From contig NZ_FLYE01000047.1 of the NCBI RefSeq assembly GCF_900093605.1, positions 1-64,000 on the forward strand: a stretch of 64,000 nucleotides of DNA. The letters run 5' to 3'. The notes below the pieces were generated by a model. That model made no database searches and was not told where the DNA came from. It saw only the letters and a list, made by a program, of their open reading frames with translations. Within the stretch, counting starts at the first letter, position 1; the number at the start of each line of letters is the position of its first letter. The translations under genes were made by a program, and so were the position numbers. Positions 46,004-54,460 of this stretch are shown here, in pieces. Origin of the DNA: Candidatus Terasakiella magnetica (GTDB taxonomy: Bacteria; Pseudomonadota; Alphaproteobacteria; Rhodospirillales; Terasakiellaceae).

Positions 46004-46312
46004 TTAATTACGCGAAAGGCAGTTGATGGTGTGCTTGCCCGTGATGGTGACCGTGCGATCCCACGGTGTGAAAATTTGGCAGAGCTCGCGCACATTTTTC
46101 ACCCACCAGATATTAATGTCAGCACCGCGCTCTTCATTTTCAAAATTAATTGTTTTAGTGGTGTTGGAGGCAAGGGTGCCACCGCCGCCAATGGATGCGA
46201 CTTTTATTTTGTGGGCAGACTTATTTTCAATAAGAAGCTCACCCGCAAAACTATAAGAAGGCAGGTTTAAAATAAAAGCGATCAAAAAGGTGGCGGCAAT
46301 TCGTTTTGTCAT
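46004..46312 (-). CDS. Small secreted protein, unknown
   Basis: A 102-residue protein with a signal peptide (cut near SFA/GE) and two Cys residues, in RELCQIF and HTINCLSRN, that could form a disulphide. The rest is a likely beta-rich domain (IKVASIGGGGTLAS). No family recognised. It lies between the MoxJ-like gene and the lanthanide-transport-like operon. Confidence 0.7.
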   Translation of the reverse strand: MTKRIAATFLIAFILNLPSYSFAGELLIENKSAHKIKVASIGGGGTLASNTTKTINFENEERGADINIWWVKNVRELCQIFTPWDRTVTITGKHTINCLSRN

Positions 46313-46372
46313 GACGTCACTTTGTGGGTTGTGAAAATGTAAATGCGCTTAAAGCTCAGTTCTATTTATTTT

Positions 46373-46411
46373 ACCCGACTATAGTCGAAAACCTATTCGA
46401 CAAAGGTCGGA
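46373..46411. promoter_or_regulatory. Two copies of the island dyad upstream of the LutA-like gene
   Basis: On the minus strand TTCGACTATAGTCGGGT (46373-46389), and on the plus strand TTCGACAAAGGTCGGAT (46395-46411). Both contain CGAC-N3/4-GTCG dyads. They lie 65-105 bp before the + gene and also upstream of the minus-strand secreted protein. Confidence 0.6.
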
Positions 46412-46475
46412 TTGCGGCTATGGGGGGCGGCTTGGTCTAATATGGTAAATTAAAGAACTGTTTTGAGGCTTAAAA

Positions 46476-47648
46476 ATGTTTGTTAAACGCATCGCTTATG
46501 CGTTGTTATTGTCTTGTGTTTCCCTTGGTAGCGCGATGGCAAAAGAGAAAATGGAAATCTCAATTGCTTTTATCTCTCAAGAGGTTGAACGCCCGCCTGT
46601 GTTATCAAACCTGATTGAAGAACCTGATGATTTGGGTCTTCAGGGTGTGCGCGTTGGTCTAAAAGATAACAACACAACGGGGCGCTTTTTAAAACAACAT
46701 TTTACCACTAAAGAAGTCCTCGTGCCTGAAGATGGGGATGTTGTGGGCGCTGTAAAGCAGCTTGTTGAACAAGGTCATGACCTTTTTATCTTGGATTTAC
46801 CGTCTCATTCTTATGAGGCCGTATTGGAAAAAATCACCCATAAGAACGTGCTGTTTTTTAATGTGCGCGCACAGGATAATAAGTTTAGGCAAACGGCTTG
46901 TGATATCCGCGTGCTCCATACCATTCCCTCGCGCGCCATGCTGACAGATGCTTTAAGCCAGTTTTTGGTGAAGAAAAAATGGAATGAATGGTTCCTTATT
47001 TCTGGTCAGCGCAAGGAGGATCAGCTTTTTGCCGCCTCAATCAAACGCTCAGCCCTGAAATTTGGTGCAAAGATTGTGGAAGAAAAAGTCTGGGATGGCG
47101 GGCGTGATGCACGTCGCACAGCCCAAGCTGAAGTGCCGCTTCTCACCCAAGGTGAAGACTATGATGTTTTGATGGTGGCTGATGAGTTGGGTGATTTTGG
47201 TGAATATCTCATGTATCGCACTTATGGCCCCCGTCCTGTTGCGGGTACGCAAGGGCTCTTTCCCACGCCTTGGTATTGGACGGTGGAACAATGGGGCGCT
47301 GCCCAGTTGCAAAAGCGCTTCTTCAAAAAAGCCAAACGCCATATGACGGGGCGTGATTATGCCGCGTGGGCAGCTGTGCGCACCATTGGGGAAGCCGCCA
47401 CGCGCACGAAATCAAACAAATATGAAACACTCAATGCCTATATCCGCAGCCCTGACTTTCAACTTGCCGCCTTTAAAGGGCGCAAGCTTTCCTATCGTTC
47501 ATGGAATGGGCAGCTAAGACAACCCATTGCGCTAACCGCAGCCCATTCCTTGGTGGCCCAACCGCCCCTTGAAGGCTTTATGCACCAAACAAATGAACTT
47601 GATACACTCGGTTTTGATAAGCCGGAAACAAAATGTAAACTGGATTAA
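46476..47648 (+). CDS. PQQ-associated ABC transporter binding protein (LutA/PedA-like)
   Basis: A 390-residue periplasmic protein of the branched-chain amino acid-type binding fold, in the family seen only with PQQ alcohol systems. It has a signal peptide (cut near AMA/KE). Related LutA of Methylobacterium is part of a lanthanide uptake transporter; PedA-like proteins of Pseudomonas have a similar role. The GRDYAAWAAVRTIGEAA stretch is typical. It heads a five-gene cluster. Confidence 0.87.
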   Translation: MFVKRIAYALLLSCVSLGSAMAKEKMEISIAFISQEVERPPVLSNLIEEPDDLGLQGVRVGLKDNNTTGRFLKQHFTTKEVLVPEDGDVVGAVKQLVEQGHDLFILDLPSHSYEAVLEKITHKNVLFFNVRAQDNKFRQTACDIRVLHTIPSRAMLTDALSQFLVKKKWNEWFLISGQRKEDQLFAASIKRSALKFGAKIVEEKVWDGGRDARRTAQAEVPLLTQGEDYDVLMVADELGDFGEYLMYRTYGPRPVAGTQGLFPTPWYWTVEQWGAAQLQKRFFKKAKRHMTGRDYAAWAAVRTIGEAATRTKSNKYETLNAYIRSPDFQLAAFKGRKLSYRSWNGQLRQPIALTAAHSLVAQPPLEGFMHQTNELDTLGFDKPETKCKLD

Positions 47649-47655
47649 TACTGAT

Positions 47656-48624
47656 ATGAGAAAACTTCTTCTTTCTAGCGTTTTAGGGCTGGGCCTGTTG
47701 GCATCCTTTAGCGCACATAGTGCAACGGTTTATGTCTCAAACGAAAAAGACGATACGGTGTCGGTAATTGATAGTGACACCATGAAAGTGGTTCGCACTT
47801 TTGAAGTGGGGCAACGACCGCGCGGTATTATCCTGAGCCATGATCATAAAAAGCTCTTCATCTGTACGTCTGATGATGACACGGTTGAGATTTATGATGC
47901 GGCCACAGAAAAGAAAATTGGTGAGCTGCCATCTGGGGCGGACCCAGAGCTTTTTGCCTTACATCCTGATAATCGCCGCTTGTATATTGCCAATGAAGAT
48001 GATGCGCTGACAACGGTTGTGGATGTGGAAACATCTGAAGTTATCGCCCAAATCGATGTGGGTGTGGAGCCCGAAGGCATGGCGGTAAGCCATAACGGCA
48101 AATGGGCCATTACCACATCTGAGACCACCAATATGGTGCATTGGATTGATACGGCGAAAAATGAGCTGTTTGAAAATACCCTGATTGATGCGCGCCCGCG
48201 TTATGGTGTGTTTGAAAAAGATGACAGTCTGCTTTGGGCCTCTTCTGAAATTGGTGGCACGGTTTCTGTGATTGAAACGGAAAATTTCACCATTAAGAAA
48301 AAGATTAAATTTGCGATCAAAGGCATTCATCAAGACCGCGTGCAGCCCGTGGGGATGCGTTTAACTAGCGATGGTAAATATGCCTTTGTGGCGCTTGGCC
48401 CGGCTAACCATGTGGCTGTGGTAAACCGCAAAACCTATGAAGTTGAAAAATATATTCTGGTGGGCCGTCGTGTCTGGCATATGGAATTTTTACCGGGTGA
48501 GAAGCAATTGTTGACCACAAATGGCGTGAGTGGTGATGTGACTTTGGTTGATGTGGAAAAGCAAGAAGCCATCAAATCGGTTAAAGTCGGTCGATATCCA
48601 TGGGGGGTGGCAGTTAAGCCGTAA
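47656..48624 (+). CDS. PQQ-associated YVTN beta-propeller protein (LutB-like)
   Basis: A 322-residue secreted seven-bladed propeller. Repeats such as TVSVIDSDTMKVVRTFEVGQ and the signal peptide (MRKLLLSSVLGLGLLAS, cut near SA/TV) are typical. It belongs to the PQQ-dependent catabolism-associated propeller family. The ATG at 47656 was chosen because it begins the signal peptide; a longer reading starts inside the previous gene. Confidence 0.88.
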   Translation: MRKLLLSSVLGLGLLASFSAHSATVYVSNEKDDTVSVIDSDTMKVVRTFEVGQRPRGIILSHDHKKLFICTSDDDTVEIYDAATEKKIGELPSGADPELFALHPDNRRLYIANEDDALTTVVDVETSEVIAQIDVGVEPEGMAVSHNGKWAITTSETTNMVHWIDTAKNELFENTLIDARPRYGVFEKDDSLLWASSEIGGTVSVIETENFTIKKKIKFAIKGIHQDRVQPVGMRLTSDGKYAFVALGPANHVAVVNRKTYEVEKYILVGRRVWHMEFLPGEKQLLTTNGVSGDVTLVDVEKQEAIKSVKVGRYPWGVAVKP

Positions 48625-49368
48625 ATGACAAAGCAAACAGAGGTCTTTTCAGTTAATGGGCTTTCCTATTCCTACGGGAATGGGAAGGCCGCTTTGCGTG
48701 ATGCGTCTTTTTCCATTGAAAAGGGGAGCTTTACCGCCTTGTTAGGGCCAAATGGGGCGGGCAAATCCACGCTTTTTTCCATAGCCACTGCCTTGATTAA
48801 TGCCGATGCGGGCGCGCTGAAAGTCGGCGGAGTTGATATTGTTGGTAATTCTCGAAAAGCCTTATCAAAAATGGGCATCGTCTTTCAACAGACCACCCTT
48901 GATCTGGACCTGAGCATCTTACAAAACCTGCGTTATTTTGCGGCCCTGCATGGGCTTGCCAGAAAAGTCCGGGATGAGCGCATTGAAAAAGAACTGGTCC
49001 GCCTTGATCTTTATGAGCGCCGCCATGAAAAGGTCCGTTTGCTCAATGGTGGGCATAAACGCCGTGTGGAAATAGCACGGGCCTTGCTGCATAAGCCAGA
49101 AATTTTATTACTTGATGAAGCAACCGTCGGGCTTGATGTGCCTTCACGAAAAGCCATTGTTGAACATGTCCATCGCCTGTGTAAGGAAGACGGCGTTGGC
49201 GTGTTATGGGCAACGCATCTGATTGATGAAATCAGCCTTGATGACCATGTTGTGGTCTTGCATCAAGGTGAAGTTAAAACAGCACAACCTGCCCAAATGA
49301 TGGTGCAACAATATGGTAGTCTTGATCAGGCTTTTGCCCATTTTACTGAGGTGAGGCAAGCTTCATGA
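48625..49368 (+). CDS. ABC transporter ATP-binding protein (LutE/PedB-like)
   Basis: A 247-residue ATPase. Walker A is GPNGAGKSTLF and Walker B is ILLLDEATVGLDV. The signature LLNGGHKRRVEIARAL has NGGHKRR instead of SGGQ, as in this PQQ-associated family. The ATG immediately follows the previous stop. Confidence 0.9.
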   Translation: MTKQTEVFSVNGLSYSYGNGKAALRDASFSIEKGSFTALLGPNGAGKSTLFSIATALINADAGALKVGGVDIVGNSRKALSKMGIVFQQTTLDLDLSILQNLRYFAALHGLARKVRDERIEKELVRLDLYERRHEKVRLLNGGHKRRVEIARALLHKPEILLLDEATVGLDVPSRKAIVEHVHRLCKEDGVGVLWATHLIDEISLDDHVVVLHQGEVKTAQPAQMMVQQYGSLDQAFAHFTEVRQAS

Positions 49369-50162
49369 GTGCCTATTGGGTCTGTTTCATCGGGGTGATT
49401 AATCGGGAATTACTGCGGTTTTTGCAGCAAAGGGAGCGGTTTTTTGCCGCCCTTGTGCGCCCGTTAATGTGGCTGTTTGTTTTTGCTGCGGGCTTTCGCT
49501 CTGCCCTTGGGGTCTCAATTATCGAGCCTTATGAGACTTATATTACCTATGAGGTCTATATCATTCCTGGCCTGATGGGGATGATCCAGCTTTTCAACGG
49601 GATGCAAAGCTCGCTTTCCATGGTTTATGACCGTGAAATGGGCTCTATGCGGGTGTTGATGACAGCGCCCATGCCGCGCTGGTTCTTGCTTTCAGGCAAG
49701 TTAATCGCCGGAGCTTTGGTCTCGATCTTACAAGTCTATGTTTTCTTGCTTATCGCTTTTGCTTTTGGCATTGAGTTGCCCCTTGAAGGATACTTTCGGG
49801 TTTTTCCCATCCTGATTATATCGGGTGTCATGCTCGGCGCTTTGGGTATGGTGTTATCCTCATGGATCAAGCAGTTGGAGAATTTTGCCGGCGTGATGAA
49901 CTTTGTCATTTTCCCGATGTTTTTTCTCTCCTCCGCGCTGTATCCATTATGGAAAATTGCCGAATCAAGTGAGCTGCTGGTGGAACTGTGCCACGTAAAT
50001 CCCTTTACCTACGCGGTTGAGATGATCCGTTTTGCCCTTTATGGCAAGTTTAACGAGATGGCTTTTGGCATCACTTGTGGGGCAACGGTTCTATTTATTA
50101 TGGTCGCTATTATGGGCTACGATCCTGCAAAAGGAATTTTGCAAAAAGGGCCGCGTAAATGA
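49365..50162 (+). CDS. ABC-2 type transporter permease (LutF/PedC-like)
   Basis: A 265-residue membrane protein with six helices of the ABC-2 type (PLMWLFVFAAGFRSAL, YIIPGLMGMIQLFNGMQSS). It overlaps both neighbours by 4 bp. With the ATPase and binding protein it forms the PQQ-associated transporter. ABC-2 permeases are usually exporters; import or export is unresolved for the family. Confidence 0.9.
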   Translation: MSAYWVCFIGVINRELLRFLQQRERFFAALVRPLMWLFVFAAGFRSALGVSIIEPYETYITYEVYIIPGLMGMIQLFNGMQSSLSMVYDREMGSMRVLMTAPMPRWFLLSGKLIAGALVSILQVYVFLLIAFAFGIELPLEGYFRVFPILIISGVMLGALGMVLSSWIKQLENFAGVMNFVIFPMFFLSSALYPLWKIAESSELLVELCHVNPFTYAVEMIRFALYGKFNEMAFGITCGATVLFIMVAIMGYDPAKGILQKGPRK

Positions 50163-50698
50163 GGTGGCTCGGGCTTGTTGTTCTTTTGTTAAGTGCGTGC
50201 GCACAAACCGTGCCTTTGCCTGAGGGCTACCGCATGAACCGCTATAAAGCACCTGTGCCAAACCATGTGCCGGGCGGGCGCGTTCTCACGGTTGCTCAGG
50301 CAAAGGAACTGCATGAAAAGGGCTCAGCGCTTTTTATTGATGTGATTGGTTCTGGCAGTTTGTTAACTGAGGGCATTGATGGGGAATGGCTGCGTGTGCG
50401 CCCCCGCCATAGTATCCCCAATAGTCTCTGGTTACCTGATGTGGGACGCGGGGCTTTAACGCCTGCCCAAGAGCTCTATTTTTCAAAAAGCCTGAAGGCG
50501 ATTACAGGTGATAATAAGCAAAAGTCGCTTGTGTTCTTTTGCTTAAAATCCTGCTGGATGTCGTGGAATGCGGTGAAACGCGCTGCACATCTGGGCTATG
50601 AAAATCTTTATTGGTTTTCACAAGGAAGTGATGGCTGGGGCGCTGGGGGGCATTTGCTGAGTGAAATTGCCGCCTATCCACGCAAAGCTACTCAATAA
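50159..50698 (+). CDS. PQQ catabolism-associated CXXCW-motif protein (rhodanese-like)
   Basis: A 179-residue secreted or lipoprotein-like protein (MRWLGLVVLLLSACAQT; a lipobox-like LLSAC is present). The family motif is FFCLKSCWMSWNAVKRA at about residue 125. It has a rhodanese-like fold without a usual active site. It ends the five-gene cluster and overlaps the convergent gene's 3' end by 11 bp. Confidence 0.87.
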   Translation: MRWLGLVVLLLSACAQTVPLPEGYRMNRYKAPVPNHVPGGRVLTVAQAKELHEKGSALFIDVIGSGSLLTEGIDGEWLRVRPRHSIPNSLWLPDVGRGALTPAQELYFSKSLKAITGDNKQKSLVFFCLKSCWMSWNAVKRAAHLGYENLYWFSQGSDGWGAGGHLLSEIAAYPRKATQ

Positions 50699-51224
50699 GC
50701 AGGGTGGGGAACTGCACGCTGTCAGCTTCCATCTCATCAATTTCATCATGTTTGATGGGATGCATATCGTTATCTTCCGGTGGGGAAGCAATGACATTAA
50801 GGTCCACGCCATAGACCGTGCCTTTTAGGCCATGATCGGTTTTTTGCAGGATGTAATAGCGCCCATTATAGGGATCAATGCCATATTCATTGGCTTTTCT
50901 TGCGATAAAGAGCAGGTCATGTTCCAGCGATCTGAAATCTGTCTCGGTGATGGTTTTGGTAAGCTCATAAGGATAGGGCTGGCGACAATAGAGGTCTTTG
51001 GTCTCATAACAGCGAAACGGGCGCATGGATAAGAAGAAATCACCAAAAAGTTCTTCCTGATAGGTGATTTTATAGTCATATCCGGCTTGTGCCTTTTCAA
51101 AGGAAATGGTGGCGATTGCTAATTTCTTGTGGCTTTTGTCTTCAAGGTAAATGGTTTTTTGTCCGCTAAAAGCATGGGCGTTTAGGGAAGCAAAGAGGAA
51201 TAAGAAAACGAATACATAGCGCAT
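50688..51224 (-). CDS. Secreted protein of unknown function
   Basis: A 178-residue protein with a signal peptide (cut near AHA/FS). Residues 20-150 look beta-rich (IYLEDKSHKKLAIATISFE, YDYKITYQEELFGDFF). Two Cys (RCYE, YCRQ) are close together. No family recognised. A copy of the island dyad lies 58 bp upstream, so it may be co-regulated with the PQQ genes. Confidence 0.75.
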   Translation of the reverse strand: MRYVFVFLFLFASLNAHAFSGQKTIYLEDKSHKKLAIATISFEKAQAGYDYKITYQEELFGDFFLSMRPFRCYETKDLYCRQPYPYELTKTITETDFRSLEHDLLFIARKANEYGIDPYNGRYYILQKTDHGLKGTVYGVDLNVIASPPEDNDMHPIKHDEIDEMEADSVQFPTLLIE

Positions 51225-51281
51225 GACAGACCTTTCGCATTTTTTAGGGTTAAATCGTAAAAAAACGCCTGCGTACTTTCA

Positions 51282-51298
51282 ATTGGCAAAAGGTCTAC
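51282..51298 (-). promoter_or_regulatory. Island dyad between two divergent secreted-protein genes
   Basis: GTAGACCTTTTGCCAAT on the minus strand. It continues as CAATTG, as at the dehydrogenase site. Confidence 0.55.
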
Positions 51299-51322
51299 TT
51301 AAATGAAGATAGGTAATGGGAG

Positions 51323-51664
51323 ATGAATATGTTTCGAATGATGATGTTGTTATGTTTTGTTATTGCAGTAAATTCCCCGGCTTTGGCCCAAGGGTTTGGT
51401 GAGAAAGACAGCCAGAAACATTCAATGATCACTTCGCTTAAAGCTTATGCCGTTTATAAGATGGGGCAGTATGACGAGGCTTACGCGCTGTGGCTTCCTA
51501 TCGCTGAGGCTGGAAATACAACAGCCATGATCAATATCGCAAATATGTACCTTCAAGGCCAAGGTCGCGCAGTTGATATTGCAAAAGCAAGGGCTTGGCT
51601 TTTAAAAGCACAAGAGGCTGGGGATGAGCGCGCAGCTGAGCAATTGCTTGAAATAGAAGGGTAG
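51323..51664 (+). CDS. Secreted Sel1/TPR-repeat protein
   Basis: A 113-residue protein with a signal peptide (cut near ALA/QG) and two Sel1-like repeats (YDEAYALWLPIAEAGNTTAM and IAKARAWLLKAQEAGDERAA). Such proteins mediate protein contacts. Its role here is unknown. Confidence 0.8.
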   Translation: MNMFRMMMLLCFVIAVNSPALAQGFGEKDSQKHSMITSLKAYAVYKMGQYDEAYALWLPIAEAGNTTAMINIANMYLQGQGRAVDIAKARAWLLKAQEAGDERAAEQLLEIEG

Positions 51665-51717
51665 ATCATTATTTTGTAATAAACGTAACGGTTTAAAATG
51701 AAATAATCTACCCTTTG
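51658..51717 (+). terminator. Hairpin after the Sel1-like gene
   Basis: GGGTAGAT..TTATTT (51659-51674) pairs with GAAATAATCTACCC (51700-51713), with one bulge, then TTT. Confidence 0.55.
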
Positions 51718-51753
51718 CTATCGGCATTTGATCGTATTTGTGGTAGAAACTCT

Positions 51754-53343
51754 TTAATGAATAAACCTATAAAAATCACGTAACAGGGATATCAAGGGGC
51801 GGTTATCCCCATCTACAAGAAGGCGCTCAGCCCCATGTTGGGAAATTTGTGCCGCATCATGGGTGATGGATGATTTCATATTTAAAACTTTATGGGCCAG
51901 TTCCACATCTTCATCATGTAAAGCCTGTAAGGCCAACCCAAGTGCTTCATCAACCTTGCCGTGGAAGGATTTGAGAAGGTGGGTTGTTTGTGGGCTGACA
52001 ACGATTTTTTCTTCAATGCGACGTTTGCCGATTTCGACAAGGTCGCGCTCAATAAGATCGCCAATATTTTCAATATGGTTGGCCGCAGACATCAGTCGCA
52101 CAACCTCGCGCATATCCGTATCGCCAAGGGATTGAGAACCGATTTGACGGACATATTTGATGATGGACATATGAAGCTGGTCCACATTGTTATCCAGATC
52201 AGCCACCTTATCCAAAGTGCCGCGCGTGCCGCTTAGGGTCGCAGGTAAAATAGCTGTCATCATCTTTTGGACATGTTTGCCCAGCTCGCCAATTTCCATG
52301 CGCACGGCATTGAGCGCGATGGAGGGGGTCGAAATTAAATCTTCTTCAAGGTATTTCGGTTTGACCGAGATGGCATTTTTATCAGCCTCAAGCGGGACAA
52401 GCCGTTCAACCAATCTTGCAAAAGGGGTAACAAACCAGATAAAGAGGAACGCGTTTGCAACGTTAAAAATGGTATGGGCATTGGCAATATCACGTGCCGT
52501 GCCGCTTTCTTCCCCGCCAATATCCCTGACCACCGCGGCGAGTTGATCAACAAAGCCAATCCATAACAACACACCGGCAATATTAAACAGCACATGCACA
52601 ACAGCAGCGCGGATGGCCTCGCGTGGTTTACCGATGGAGGCGAGCATGGCTGTGACACAGGTTCCCACATTAGCCCCGAAAATGAGGGCAATCCCACCGG
52701 GTAAACTCAGTAAGCCTTGGGTAGCAAGCGCAATGACAATCCCGGTTGTGGCAGAAGAAGACTGAACAAGTGCGGTAAAGGCTGCGCCCACCAAAAGCCC
52801 AAGAAACGGATTTTCCATGGAGACCATCAAGTCAAGGAAGGGCTCAAAACTGCGCAGTGGCTTCATGGCTTCTGACATAAGGTTCATGCCTAAAAAGACC
52901 ATGCCTAAGCCCATGAGCATATTACCATATTGCTTAAACTTATCGGCCTTGCCAAAAAAGAACATGAAGAAACCCACAGCGACCATGACCATGGCAAAAT
53001 GGGTGATCTTAAAGGCAATGATCTGGGCTGTAATGGTGGTGCCGACATTGGCCCCCATGATGATCCCAACCGATTGGGAAAGCTTCATCAAGCCAGCACT
53101 GATAAAACCAACGACAAGTACGGTGGTCACCGATGAGGATTGAATAATCGCTGTGACAAAGGCTCCTGTGAACATCCCCATAAAACGGTTTGAGGTCAAT
53201 TTCGCCAAGATGGTCTTCATCTTTTCACCGGCAACCGCTTTTAGGCCACCAGAGAGTTGTTCAAGACCAAAAAGAAAAATTGCCAGACCACCAGCAAGTC
53301 CTGCTGTGATATTAAAGATGTCTAGTTCTGCGCCATTTGCCAT
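51754..53343 (-). CDS. Na+/phosphate cotransporter family protein (NptA-like with PhoU-like C-terminus)
   Basis: A 529-residue inner-membrane protein. Two inverted repeats each carry the QSSS motif (AIIQSSSVTTVLVVGF and ALVQSSSATTGIVIAL). About eight to ten helices occupy residues 10-310, and a helical PhoU-like cytoplasmic domain occupies about 335-520. The family moves phosphate with sodium. It is monocistronic as far as can be seen. Confidence 0.92.
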   Translation of the reverse strand: MANGAELDIFNITAGLAGGLAIFLFGLEQLSGGLKAVAGEKMKTILAKLTSNRFMGMFTGAFVTAIIQSSSVTTVLVVGFISAGLMKLSQSVGIIMGANVGTTITAQIIAFKITHFAMVMVAVGFFMFFFGKADKFKQYGNMLMGLGMVFLGMNLMSEAMKPLRSFEPFLDLMVSMENPFLGLLVGAAFTALVQSSSATTGIVIALATQGLLSLPGGIALIFGANVGTCVTAMLASIGKPREAIRAAVVHVLFNIAGVLLWIGFVDQLAAVVRDIGGEESGTARDIANAHTIFNVANAFLFIWFVTPFARLVERLVPLEADKNAISVKPKYLEEDLISTPSIALNAVRMEIGELGKHVQKMMTAILPATLSGTRGTLDKVADLDNNVDQLHMSIIKYVRQIGSQSLGDTDMREVVRLMSAANHIENIGDLIERDLVEIGKRRIEEKIVVSPQTTHLLKSFHGKVDEALGLALQALHDEDVELAHKVLNMKSSITHDAAQISQHGAERLLVDGDNRPLISLLRDFYRFIH

Positions 53344-53496
53344 GAGTTGTCCTCAGCTTATGTAAGATTTGTCTTGGAAAAGGTAACTTAATATGTGGTA
53401 TGAGGCAAGAAAACTGGATAAAAAGCTTGTTTTTAAGGTGGCTTTGGGTTTGCCTTACTCAAAAATATCCATTTTGTTTGATTGAAAGAGGCTAAA

Positions 53497-54327
53497 TTGG
53501 AAAATTTAATTTCTGATCCTGTATTTCTAATGCAAATCGTTGGTGCCCTTGCATTGACCGGATTTGTTGCAGGCATTTTAGCCGGGCTACTCGGAGTCGG
53601 TGGCGGCATTGTGATTGTGCCGGTGCTGTTCTTCCTTTTTCAAATGTTTGGGGTGAGTGCGGATATTGCCATGTTCGTGGCTGTGGGAACTTCACTTGCC
53701 ACCATTGTTGCCACTTCCATTTCATCGGTGCGCTCCCATCATAAAAAAGGCGCGGTGGATTGGGCCTTGTTGAAAAGCTGGACGCCCGGTGTGGTGATTG
53801 GCGTGGTGGCAGGGACAGTAATTGCGGCTTTTTTAAAAGGCCAAGTCCTCACCGTGATGTTTTCCATCCTTGCTTTCATCGTTGCCCTTCGCATGATGTT
53901 TAGCAAAACAGGGGGGCATATTCGCGATGGGCTTCCCGGTCAGCCGCTTGAATTTATCTTTGCTTTTGTAATCGGTTCTATTTCCGTGATGGTGGGCATT
54001 GGTGGTGGCTCCATTAGTGTACCGATTTTAAGTGCGTATAACTTCCCCATGCGCAAGGCAGTCGCGAGCGCATCGGGTATCGGGCTTGTGATTGCACTGC
54101 CCGGGGCCATTGGCTTTATCCTATCTGGCTATGGGGCTGAGGGCTTACCAGTGGGCTCTATCGGTTATGTTAACTTGCTTGGTTTTGCCCTAATTGTGCC
54201 CATGACCGTCTTATGTGCGCCCTTGGGGGCCAAGATTGCCCATAGCGTAAATCCTGCCTTTCTTAAAAAAGGTTTTGCAGTCTTTCTGTTGATCACCAGC
54301 GTCAAAATGATGTTGGGTGCATTTTAA
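53497..54327 (+). CDS. TauE/SafE-family anion exporter
   Basis: A 276-residue membrane protein with about eight helices in two homologous halves. Family motifs are GLLGVGGGIVIVPVL and VMVGIGGGSISVPIL. It may export sulfite, sulfoacetate or related anions. The TTG at 53497 is preferred because AGAGG lies 5-6 bp before it; a TTG at 53482 is an alternative. Confidence 0.9.
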   Translation: MENLISDPVFLMQIVGALALTGFVAGILAGLLGVGGGIVIVPVLFFLFQMFGVSADIAMFVAVGTSLATIVATSISSVRSHHKKGAVDWALLKSWTPGVVIGVVAGTVIAAFLKGQVLTVMFSILAFIVALRMMFSKTGGHIRDGLPGQPLEFIFAFVIGSISVMVGIGGGSISVPILSAYNFPMRKAVASASGIGLVIALPGAIGFILSGYGAEGLPVGSIGYVNLLGFALIVPMTVLCAPLGAKIAHSVNPAFLKKGFAVFLLITSVKMMLGAF

Positions 54328-54460
54328 AATTTTATAAAAATTTTCAAAAAGCCGTTTGAAAGCTTTGAAACTGTTTTATTTTTAGGATAACGTATCAGTT
54401 AAAGAATTTAAATTTCCCATGAGGTTAGAAGCCTCGGCGCTTAGAATAAGGAGTTTTGAC

